Source of the DNA: Spirochaetales bacterium
GTDB taxonomy: Bacteria > Spirochaetota > Spirochaetia > Sphaerochaetales > Sphaerochaetaceae
Assembly: GCA_028722305.1 (NCBI GenBank)
Contig: JAQYHB010000051.1
Span: 1 to 55,352, forward strand
DNA: 55,352 nucleotides
Direction of reading: 5' to 3'
Part shown: one piece after another, positions 8,824-16,385 of the stretch
Layout: every line of letters starts with the position of its first letter
Position numbering within the stretch: position 1 is the first letter of the stretch
Translations under genes and position numbers: made by a program
Notes under the pieces: model-generated
What the model saw: the letters and a program-made list of their open reading frames with translations, nothing else
Databases searched by the model: none
What the model was told of the DNA's origin: nothing

Positions 8824-10572
8824 ATGTGGTCTTTGCGGAGCCTTCTCCTTACGGGATTGCTTGTGCTGGCCGGCCTTTCTCCGGCCGGCGCGGTCACCTA
8901 CGTGGTGAGTTTTGACGAGGATTTCCCGCATGCCGATGATACGGAGGTGGAGGAACCTCTACTCCAGGTGTTGGAGCGGGGAGCGTCCCGGAACGAGGTG
9001 GAGCCGTTGCTTGCCTCCATGTCGTCGATTGATGAACCCTTCGCCAATGGCATGCGTCCGCTGATGGCCGCTTGCTATTACCCGGTTGCAAGCGACGTTG
9101 CCTCTTTGTTCCTTGAACGGGGCGCCGACCCCAGGGTTGAGGACGGCACGGGATTCGCTACTCTTTCCTCCGCCGCGCTGAGCGATGTCGAGCCAATTGA
9201 GAAAATCAAGCTGCTTCGTGGCAAAGGACTTTCCCTGAAGACCAAGGACCCGTGGGGGAGGAGCTTGCTTCATATAGCCTCCTTCATGGGAAAGCCGGAG
9301 ACCCTGGGGTATCTGATCGATGAGGGACTCCGGGTCAATCAGCGGGACGAAGAAGGAGAGACTCCGCTGCTCTTCGCCGCCAGCGGCAATCCCGACATAG
9401 AGGCCATCCAGTTGCTGGTGGACAGAGGGGCTGACGTGCGGGCAACCTCCAAGGATGGAAGGAACGCCTTCCTCTGCGCCGCGCTCGACAACCCCAATCC
9501 TGCGGTCTTGGATGCGCTTGTCCGAAACGGTTGCAGGAGCGACCAGGTGGACCGACAAGGCAACGACGCGCTGATGCTCGGGGCGATGAACCCCAACTAC
9601 GAGGTGGTGCAGAAACTGCTCTTCTCCTATCCGGTGGATGTGAAGCGGGTCAACAAGCAGGGACAGAGCGCGCTCCTGGTTGCGGCGACCTCCGATTGGA
9701 GCGGGGATATCCTCAGGATCTTGCTGGATTTCGGAAGCGATATCCGCCTGCGGGATATGGATGGCATGAGCGTCCTTCGCACCGCCATCTCCAGTTTCCT
9801 TCCCCCTCCTGCGGTCGGTACCCTGATCGAGGCTGGTTGCGATGTGAACGAGAGTGACAAGGAGGGCCGCACCATCCTGATGGACGCGCTTCTGTTCGAA
9901 TCCGTCGACGTTCTCACCATGCTGGTGCAAAGCGGAGCGGATCTTCAGGCTAAGGACCGTGACGGGGCCGGTATGGCCATCTACGCCGCCTTATGCGGCG
10001 ACATCTCGACCCTGCGGTGGCTCGATGGGCAGGGAACCGATTGGCTTGCGGTTGACAACAACGGGGACAACGCCCTGCTGTATGCGGTGTCCTACGATTG
10101 CCCGACAGAGATGGTTGAGTTTCTGCTGGACCAAGGGGTCGACCCCAAAGCGCCGGACAACGAGGGGATCACTCCTTTGATGGTCGCTAGCGCGCAAAGT
10201 TCCACTGAATCGATGGCTTTGTTGCTCTCTAAGGGTGTCGATATACATGTGAAGGATGCAGAAGGGATGAGTGCCTTGCACTATGCGGCGCAGGCGGGGA
10301 ACGCCGATGGTGTCGCTTTGCTTCTGGACAGCGGCGCGGAAATCGATGGCCGGGACCAGAAGGGGGCGACTCCCTTGATGTACGCAGCGGCCACCAACAG
10401 CGACGCCACGGTGGTCGATCTGCTCCTCGCGCGGGGGACGAATCCCGCGCTGAAAGACAAGGATGGGTGGAACGCGCTCCGGTATTACATGCTGGACAAC
10501 GCCGATGGAGACAAGGCGATAGCCAAGAGCCTGCAGAAGGCGATGCGGAAGGCTCGGACTTCCCTGTTCTGA
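8824..10572 (+). CDS. Secreted ankyrin-repeat protein
   Basis: A 582-residue protein with an N-terminal signal peptide (about residues 1-23, SLRSLLLTGLLVLAGLSPAGA). About fifteen ankyrin repeats of roughly 33 residues follow, recognisable by repeated DG-x-(S/T/N)-AL-x-x-A and LL-x-x-GAD patterns, for example near residues 165-195 and 485-515. Ankyrin arrays bind proteins; being exported, this one should act in the periplasm or at the surface. No enzymatic domain is visible. No Shine-Dalgarno precedes the ATG, and the promoter sits directly upstream, which points to leaderless translation. It is not obviously co-transcribed with tyrA, which has its own promoter. Confidence 0.88.
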   Translation: MWSLRSLLLTGLLVLAGLSPAGAVTYVVSFDEDFPHADDTEVEEPLLQVLERGASRNEVEPLLASMSSIDEPFANGMRPLMAACYYPVASDVASLFLERGADPRVEDGTGFATLSSAALSDVEPIEKIKLLRGKGLSLKTKDPWGRSLLHIASFMGKPETLGYLIDEGLRVNQRDEEGETPLLFAASGNPDIEAIQLLVDRGADVRATSKDGRNAFLCAALDNPNPAVLDALVRNGCRSDQVDRQGNDALMLGAMNPNYEVVQKLLFSYPVDVKRVNKQGQSALLVAATSDWSGDILRILLDFGSDIRLRDMDGMSVLRTAISSFLPPPAVGTLIEAGCDVNESDKEGRTILMDALLFESVDVLTMLVQSGADLQAKDRDGAGMAIYAALCGDISTLRWLDGQGTDWLAVDNNGDNALLYAVSYDCPTEMVEFLLDQGVDPKAPDNEGITPLMVASAQSSTESMALLLSKGVDIHVKDAEGMSALHYAAQAGNADGVALLLDSGAEIDGRDQKGATPLMYAAATNSDATVVDLLLARGTNPALKDKDGWNALRYYMLDNADGDKAIAKSLQKAMRKARTSLF

Positions 10573-10575
10573 GTG

Positions 10576-10605
10576 TTGAACCCCTAAACCCCTTCCATGT
10601 AGAAT
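10576..10605 (+). promoter_or_regulatory. Promoter of the tyrA-like gene
   Basis: TTGAAC, an 18-base spacer and TAGAAT. The ATG at 10612 follows six bases after the -10 box, again predicting a leaderless mRNA. Confidence 0.6.
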
Positions 10606-10611
10606 GGTCGC

Positions 10612-11346
10612 ATGCGTGTAGGAGTCTATGGATTAGGTAGGTTCGGGGCTTTTTGGGCCCGGGTGCTCAGCGAGCACAAGCTGGAGGTGTATGGGTATTC
10701 CCGCCATCCCAAGGACCCGATCGAGGGTGTGAAGACTGTCAGCGAGGAGGAAGTCCTCTCCTGTGACGTGATTTTCCTCTGTGTCGCCATCAGCAGCTTC
10801 AGCGAGGTCATCGAGCGGATCAAGGACAAGATCAAGCCTGGCGCGTTGGTGATGGACACCTGTTCGGTGAAGCTGTATCCCTCGGACATCATGCAGAAGC
10901 GTCTTGCCAACAAGTGCAACCTGATCGCCACTCATCCGATGTTCGGTCCTGACAGCGGCAAGAACGGGGTGAAGGGTCTTCCGATGATCATCTGTCCGCT
11001 ATCAGCCCCCGTGGTGGAGGTCTCCAAATGGAGCCGTCTTTTCCAGAGCTGGGGTCTCAGGGTCATCCGCATGACCTGCGACGAGCATGACCGGCAGGCA
11101 GCCTGGAGCCAGGGTATCACCCACTTGGTCGGGCGCGTGCTGGATGGAATGGACTTGAAGGACACTCCAATCGCGACGACAGGATTCCTGGCCCTGCGGG
11201 CCGTTGAGGAACAGACATGCCACGATCCCCTGCAACTGTTCTATGACCTGCAACGATACAACCCCTACACCAGAGACATGCGCCAGTCCTTCCACCAGTC
11301 GGTCGAGAAAATCATGAAGGATCTGAAGAACCAGGAGCAACTGTGA
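10612..11346 (+). CDS. tyrA: Prephenate dehydrogenase-family protein
   Basis: A 244-residue NAD(P)-dependent dehydrogenase of the TyrA family, which oxidatively decarboxylates prephenate or arogenate in tyrosine synthesis. The Rossmann nucleotide motif GVYGLGRFGAFWA is at residues 4-16. ATHPMFGPDSGKNG near residue 105 holds the conserved catalytic-region His. The helical dimerisation domain includes AAWSQGITHLVGR. It is shorter than many TyrA proteins and lacks chorismate mutase or ACT domains. Its stop overlaps the GTG start of mtaB by four bases, so the two are translationally coupled. Confidence 0.88.
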   Translation: MRVGVYGLGRFGAFWARVLSEHKLEVYGYSRHPKDPIEGVKTVSEEEVLSCDVIFLCVAISSFSEVIERIKDKIKPGALVMDTCSVKLYPSDIMQKRLANKCNLIATHPMFGPDSGKNGVKGLPMIICPLSAPVVEVSKWSRLFQSWGLRVIRMTCDEHDRQAAWSQGITHLVGRVLDGMDLKDTPIATTGFLALRAVEEQTCHDPLQLFYDLQRYNPYTRDMRQSFHQSVEKIMKDLKNQEQL

Positions 11347-12632
11347 GTACGGTTTGTGTCTATACGCTCGGCTGCCGGTTGAACCAGGCGGAGAGCGAGT
11401 CTGTCGCCGACGCCTTCTCGAAGCGCGGATGGAGGGTGGTGGACGACACCCAGCCTGCGGACCTGTACGTGGTCAATACCTGTACGGTGACCAGCAAGGC
11501 CGAACAGAAATGCCGTCGCATGATCCGCCATTTCGCCGAGACCTCGCCGGTGGCGGTGACCGGTTGCTACGCCCAGCTGAACCAGGAGGAAATCGAGGCT
11601 CTCGGGGAAGATGTCGTGGTCTTCTCCCTGGACAGAAAGGCGAGCCTTCTCAAGCTTCCTGAATACCTGGAAAGGGAACTTGATGAAGGAAAAAGCATGA
11701 TTGATGCCCTACGAGGCTATCATGGAGGGGAAAAGGAACCCTTCGCCTTCGATGCCAACGAGTTCATCTACCATAGCAGGGCCTATCTGAAGGTCCAGGA
11801 TGGGTGCGACAACTCCTGCGCCTATTGCCGCGTCCATGTGGCCAGGGGGAAGGCGGTCGACCTTCCCGTCGAGGAAGCGGTGCGCCGCGCCCTCGCCATC
11901 GAAAAGCAGGGCTTCCACGAAATCATGCTGACCGGGGTCAACCTGACCATGTATGACCACGGAGGAAAGGGGTTGGGCGCTCTTGTCGAGGAGTTGTTGC
12001 TCGCATTGGGGCCCGACATGCGCCTGCGCCTCTCGTCGATGGAGCCCGACCACGTGGATGACCGGCTCTTGGATACGTTCAGCGATTACCGGATGCAACC
12101 CCATTTCCATATCCCTATCCAGAGCGCCAGCAGGAAGGTGCTGGCCCGGGTCAACCGCTTTGACGACATGGACCATGTCCGTTACGTGCTGGATCGAGCG
12201 CGCAAGCTGAAGGACGATCCCTTCATCGCCGCCGACGTGATTACCGGGCTTCCCGCGGAAGGGGAGGCGGAGTTCCAGGAAAGCTACGACTTCTTCAAAA
12301 ATGAGAGATTCTCGATGATGCACGTGTTTCCCTTCTCGCCCAGACCTGACACCCCGTTGGAAAAGGCGAGGGACCGGGTGCCCGAGTCCGTGCGTGACGA
12401 GCGGGCCAGAATCCTCAGGGCGCTGGCTGAAGAACTGTACGATGCCTACCGCGAGCGACAGACAGGCAAAGTGGCGGAAGCGATTCTTGAGACACGCAAG
12501 AACGGCGTCTGGACGGGAACCACAGGGAACTATCTCCCCGTGACCATCAACGGGACGGCTCCTTTCGCCAAACGCGGGGACTTGGTCAGGGGGGTGTTCG
12601 GAGAGGGAGCCACATCGGTTGATGTGCTGTGA
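11343..12632 (+). CDS. mtaB: tRNA N6-threonylcarbamoyladenosine 2-methylthiotransferase
   Basis: A 429-residue radical-SAM methylthiotransferase that converts t6A37 to ms2t6A37 in tRNAs reading ANN codons. Two Fe-S clusters are readable: the N-terminal UPF0004 cysteines C11, C47 and C75, and the radical-SAM motif C155-x3-C159-x2-C162 in DGCDNSCAYCRVHVARG. A C-terminal TRAM-like segment follows. The GTG start overlaps the tyrA stop (GTGA). MtaB rather than MiaB or RimO is chosen from the N-terminal CVYTLGCRLNQAESE pattern. A terminator lies 20 bases downstream. Confidence 0.92.
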   Translation: MSTVCVYTLGCRLNQAESESVADAFSKRGWRVVDDTQPADLYVVNTCTVTSKAEQKCRRMIRHFAETSPVAVTGCYAQLNQEEIEALGEDVVVFSLDRKASLLKLPEYLERELDEGKSMIDALRGYHGGEKEPFAFDANEFIYHSRAYLKVQDGCDNSCAYCRVHVARGKAVDLPVEEAVRRALAIEKQGFHEIMLTGVNLTMYDHGGKGLGALVEELLLALGPDMRLRLSSMEPDHVDDRLLDTFSDYRMQPHFHIPIQSASRKVLARVNRFDDMDHVRYVLDRARKLKDDPFIAADVITGLPAEGEAEFQESYDFFKNERFSMMHVFPFSPRPDTPLEKARDRVPESVRDERARILRALAEELYDAYRERQTGKVAEAILETRKNGVWTGTTGNYLPVTINGTAPFAKRGDLVRGVFGEGATSVDVL

Positions 12633-12650
12633 CACGCACCGTCCTTGGGA

Positions 12651-12687
12651 GGGGAAAACTGGATAACCGGTTTTCCCTATTTTTTTC
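12651..12687 (+). terminator. Rho-independent terminator after mtaB
   Basis: GGGAAAAC pairs with GTTTTCCC around a loop of about ten bases, followed by TATTTTTTT. Confidence 0.85.
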
Positions 12688-12887
12688 CATTCCTTTCTAA
12701 TACATATCGATTAAACACACGATTTGCAGGTTTTCACACAGCAGTCACTGATTTCTTTTCCGAAAACCACAAAAATGATGAGACCTCAAAAGGGGAGAAA
12801 TGAGTCAAAAAGGAGAAACTTGTCTGTTTACAGCTTGCAGATAGGGGGCCAAAGATAACTTGTGCAGAACGCGAAAAGGTGGTTTGT
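12688..12887 (+). promoter_or_regulatory. AT-rich upstream region of the LplB/YtcP-type operon
   Basis: This 200-base gap has no coding signal. It is markedly A/T-rich for this genome, as expected of a regulated promoter region. CTGTTTACAG at 12824-12833 is a small perfect inverted repeat resembling the CTGTCTTACAG found upstream of the TRAP and aldolase genes, but with a two-base instead of three-base centre. I see no convincing -35/-10 pair. Confidence 0.35.
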
Positions 12888-13805
12888 ATGTCACAACATT
12901 CCAAAGGGTATGCATGGAAGCAGGTCAAACGGTGCAAGTACCTGTATCTGATTCTGTTGTTGCCCATCATCTATTACGTTACGTTTAAATACGCGCCGAT
13001 GTATGGTGTCATCGTCGCGTTCAAGAACTACAACATCGTCAAGGGAATCATCCATAGCCCTTGGGCCGGATTGAAGTACTTCAGGAAGTTCATCGCCGAC
13101 CCGTATTTCTGGAAAGTGGTGCGCAATACCTTCCTGCTTTCCTTCTACAACATCCTTTTTGGTTTCCCGATGCCGGTGATTATCGCCGTGCTGTTGAACG
13201 AAGTCACCAATATGAAGTTCAAGCGGGTCATCCAGTCGATCACCTATCTGCCCCATTTCATCTCCACGGTGGTGGTGTGCGGCATGCTGGTCAACGTGCT
13301 CGCCAGCGACGGCCTTGTCAACCAGATTGTCCGTGCTTTCGGCCATGACACGGTCCAGTTTCTCATGTACCCGCAGTATTTCCGCACGATCTACATCATC
13401 AGCGAGATCTGGCAGACCGCGGGGTGGACCAGCATCATCTACCTGGCGGCCCTGACCGGCATCGACCAGGAGGTGCTGGACGCCGCGACGATTGACGGTG
13501 CCACGCGGCTGCAGCGGATCTGGCACGTGACGATTCCGGCAATCCTTCCGGTCATCTCCACCATGCTGATCATGAATTTGGGCAGGATGATGAACCTGGG
13601 CTACGAGAAGGTCCTGTTGCTCTACAACGGTTCCACCTACGAGACTGCCGACATCATCTCCACCTATGTGTATCGGCGCGGCATTCTGGGCAACAGCTTC
13701 AGCTATGCGACCGCAGTCGGGCTTTTCCAGTCGGTCGTCGGCATCGTGCTGTTGCTCATGGCGAACACGGTTTCGAAGAAACTCTCGGAAACGAGCCTGT
13801 GGTGA
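12888..13805 (+). CDS. ABC sugar transporter permease, LplB-type
   Basis: A 305-residue inner-membrane permease of the CUT1 MalF/LplB group. The N-terminus KRCKYLYLILLLPIIYYVTF is the first membrane helix. The EAA loop that contacts the ATPase is EVLDAATIDGATRLQRIWHVTIP (written in part: DAATIDGATRLQRIWHV), near residue 200. About six membrane helices are visible. It starts a cluster with a second permease and a binding protein; no dedicated ATPase is encoded, so a shared MsmK-type ATPase elsewhere is likely. The ATG at 12888 is preceded by AGGTGG. Related transporters carry oligosaccharides such as rhamnogalacturonides. Confidence 0.93.
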   Translation: MSQHSKGYAWKQVKRCKYLYLILLLPIIYYVTFKYAPMYGVIVAFKNYNIVKGIIHSPWAGLKYFRKFIADPYFWKVVRNTFLLSFYNILFGFPMPVIIAVLLNEVTNMKFKRVIQSITYLPHFISTVVVCGMLVNVLASDGLVNQIVRAFGHDTVQFLMYPQYFRTIYIISEIWQTAGWTSIIYLAALTGIDQEVLDAATIDGATRLQRIWHVTIPAILPVISTMLIMNLGRMMNLGYEKVLLLYNGSTYETADIISTYVYRRGILGNSFSYATAVGLFQSVVGIVLLLMANTVSKKLSETSLW

Positions 13806-13813
13806 GGTGCGCT

Positions 13814-14695
13814 ATGAAGAACCTGTTGAAGCGCAGAAGCGGAAATCTCCTGTTTGACATCTTCAATACCACTTTCCTGGTGTTGCTTGCCTTCATCACC
13901 CTGTATCCGATGTGGTACATCGCAATCGTCTCGATTTCCAGCGCGACCCACATCAACCTGGGAGACGTGAAGTTCATCCCGAAGGGAATCAATTTCGCCG
14001 CCTACAAGATTGTCTTCCAGAACGACAAGATTTGGACTGCCTACCGCAACACCATCCTCTACACGGTGGTCGGCACCCTGATCAACGTGATGATGACGGC
14101 GATGTGCGCCTATCCTCTTTCCCGCAAGGACCTGTATGGCAGGCGCCCGATTACGGTCTTCATCACGCTGACCATGTTCGTCAGCGGGGGCATGATTCCG
14201 CTCTATCTGGTCATCATGAACCTGCGCATGATCAACACCATGTGGGCCATCGTCCTGCCGCCGGCGATCAGCACCTACAACATGATCGTCATGCGCACCA
14301 GTTTCGAGGCGATTCCTATTTCCCTGACGGAAAGCGCCTACCTGGACGGAGCGAACGATTTGCAGATTCTGGGAAGGATCATCATGCCGCTCTCCAAGCC
14401 TATCCTTGCGACCATGACGCTGTTCTACGCGGTCAGCCACTGGAACTCCTTTTTCCCGGCCATGCTCTACCTGAACAGCCAGGACAAGTATCCGGTGCAG
14501 GTCATCATGCGCGACATCGTCATTGCCGGCGATATGGCTGACGAGTTTGGAGACATCCAGGGTTCGGTCGCCATTGTAGCCACCAACTACAAGTACGCCG
14601 TGATCATCATCTCCATGGTCCCCATCTTGTGTGTCTACCCGTTCCTGCAGAGACACTTCACCAAAGGTGTGCTTGTCGGTGCAGTCAAGGGTTGA
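13814..14695 (+). CDS. ABC sugar transporter permease, YtcP-type
   Basis: A 293-residue partner permease of the CUT1 MalG/YtcP group. It has an N-terminal membrane segment (LLFDIFNTTFLVLLAFITLY), the typical MFVSGGMIPLYLVI stretch and the EAA motif ESAYLDGANDLQILGRIIMP near residue 175. The start at 13814 has GAGGTG four bases upstream and lies eight bases after the first permease stop, so the two are co-translated. The C-terminus KGVLVGAVKG is characteristic of this subfamily. Confidence 0.93.
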   Translation: MKNLLKRRSGNLLFDIFNTTFLVLLAFITLYPMWYIAIVSISSATHINLGDVKFIPKGINFAAYKIVFQNDKIWTAYRNTILYTVVGTLINVMMTAMCAYPLSRKDLYGRRPITVFITLTMFVSGGMIPLYLVIMNLRMINTMWAIVLPPAISTYNMIVMRTSFEAIPISLTESAYLDGANDLQILGRIIMPLSKPILATMTLFYAVSHWNSFFPAMLYLNSQDKYPVQVIMRDIVIAGDMADEFGDIQGSVAIVATNYKYAVIIISMVPILCVYPFLQRHFTKGVLVGAVKG

Positions 14696-14727
14696 TGGAT
14701 ATGAAGCGATTCTCAAAGGAGGAAGCG

Positions 14728-16344
14728 ATGAAAACTTCTATGAAGGCGACGCTGGTAGCGTTAGGCGCCAGTATGTTGCTGTCGGTCCCTGTCTTCGCGC
14801 AGGGAAGCAAGGAGGCGGCGCCTGCCGCCCAGACGGAGAGCGTGGCCCAGGATGCCTCTGGGAAGCTCAGCCCCAGCCCGGTGACCATCAGGGTCATGAT
14901 GATGGACCATCCGAACCAGCCGTGCAAGAACTATGGACCCGCCCAGCAGGAGATCTTCAAGCGGACCAACGTCAAGCTTGACTACGAGATCATCCCGTAT
15001 TCCAGCTTCGACGAGAAGAAGAGCGTGCTGCTTGCCACGAACAACTGGCCTGATATCGGATACATTCGCGCCACCGATATCCCGACTTACGCGAACACCG
15101 GCATCTTCGAGCCGTTGATGCAGTATGTCAACGAGAAAGACATGCCGAACTTCTACAAGTTCTGGCAGCAGTTCCCGGATATGAAGAAGTACCTGGTCGG
15201 CGGGGAGCTGTACGCGTTCCCGGTCGTCCAGCGTGAGGAGACCTCCAACGGGTTCGGACCGGTCATGAGGACCGACCTGTTGAAGAAGGCGAACCTGCCT
15301 GTCCCGCAGACCTGGGACGAGGTGATCGACACGGTCGCCGAGCTGCAGAAGCAGAATCCCGGCACCATCGGCATCACCGGCCGCAAGGGTACCAAGCAGC
15401 TGATGAAGACGTTGAGCTACTTCCTTGGCAGCGGCTACGGCTCCAACGGCCTGTACTACGATTACGACAAGGACGGGTATGTCTACGGTCCTGCCACCCA
15501 GGAGTTCAAGGCGGTCCTCCGCTGGCTGAACAAGGCCTACACCAAGGGAGTACTGGATCCCGATTTCGCCACCACGACGAAGGAGCAGATGGACAGCAAG
15601 CTCTCTTCGGGCAAAGCGCTGATGTACATCGACAATTCCGGTTTCGGGCAGACCTATACCCTAAGCCTGCGCAAGGTTCCCGGCCAGGAGAACGGCGTGT
15701 TGCAGATCATTCCGATTCCTGCCAACGAGTTCGGCCAGAGAAGGGCGATTTCCTATACGAAGGATCTTGCCGACCGCTTCTTTGCCGTCAACGCCTCGGG
15801 CAAGAACATCAAGACCTGCATCAAGCTGATCGACTGGATGTACGGCAGGGAAGGCAGCGATGTCACCAACTACGGCGTTGAAGGCTACTCCTACGAGCTG
15901 GACAAGGATGGAAACCCGCAGTTCCTGCAGTCCTACTTGGACCAGAAGAAGGCCGAGAATCCCAATGTCACCTACTATGACATCTACGCCGACCTCGGCA
16001 TCACCAAGCTGAACTTCACCATGTACGCCTGCAACACCAAGACCTGGTTCCAGCTGGAGAAGGCCCTTGGCAACTGGAACGAGGTGTCCGACGAATACTG
16101 GGGCATCATCGCGAAAGATCCCGCGTACAAGCCGCCGGTAATCGACCCGCCGCTTTCCACCGACCAGGCGGAAGAGGCAGCCGACTTGCTGAACGACCTT
16201 TCCAACATCGTCGACCAGCAGTACGACAAGTACATCATGGGCGTGGAGCCGATCGACAACTGGGATAACGTCATCAAGCAGTGCGATACGGAGGCAAGAA
16301 AGCTCGAAAAGATCTACAATGACGCCAACGAGTCGTTCAAATAA
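14728..16344 (+). CDS. ABC transporter extracellular solute-binding protein
   Basis: A 538-residue family-1 solute-binding protein of the LplA/YtcQ size class, delivering an oligosaccharide to the two permeases upstream. The N-terminal signal peptide ends about VPVFAQGSKE. There is no cysteine for a lipobox, so it is read as periplasmic. The two-lobe fold is suggested by AFPVVQREETSNGFGPVMRT and later TWDEVIDTVAELQKQNPG. The ATG at 14728 follows AAAGGAGG at ideal spacing; an in-frame upstream ATG (14698) lacks one. A hairpin follows the stop. Confidence 0.92.
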   Translation: MKTSMKATLVALGASMLLSVPVFAQGSKEAAPAAQTESVAQDASGKLSPSPVTIRVMMMDHPNQPCKNYGPAQQEIFKRTNVKLDYEIIPYSSFDEKKSVLLATNNWPDIGYIRATDIPTYANTGIFEPLMQYVNEKDMPNFYKFWQQFPDMKKYLVGGELYAFPVVQREETSNGFGPVMRTDLLKKANLPVPQTWDEVIDTVAELQKQNPGTIGITGRKGTKQLMKTLSYFLGSGYGSNGLYYDYDKDGYVYGPATQEFKAVLRWLNKAYTKGVLDPDFATTTKEQMDSKLSSGKALMYIDNSGFGQTYTLSLRKVPGQENGVLQIIPIPANEFGQRRAISYTKDLADRFFAVNASGKNIKTCIKLIDWMYGREGSDVTNYGVEGYSYELDKDGNPQFLQSYLDQKKAENPNVTYYDIYADLGITKLNFTMYACNTKTWFQLEKALGNWNEVSDEYWGIIAKDPAYKPPVIDPPLSTDQAEEAADLLNDLSNIVDQQYDKYIMGVEPIDNWDNVIKQCDTEARKLEKIYNDANESFK

Positions 16345-16346
16345 GG

Positions 16347-16364
16347 TGTTTCCATAAGGAAACA
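16347..16364 (+). terminator. Hairpin between binding-protein and regulator genes
   Basis: A perfect 7-bp stem, TGTTTCC with GGAAACA and loop ATAA, starts two bases after the binding-protein stop. There is no T-run, so it more likely stabilises the upstream mRNA 3' end than terminates transcription. Confidence 0.45.
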
Positions 16365-16385
16365 TGGATGCAAGGAGGAGACGGT

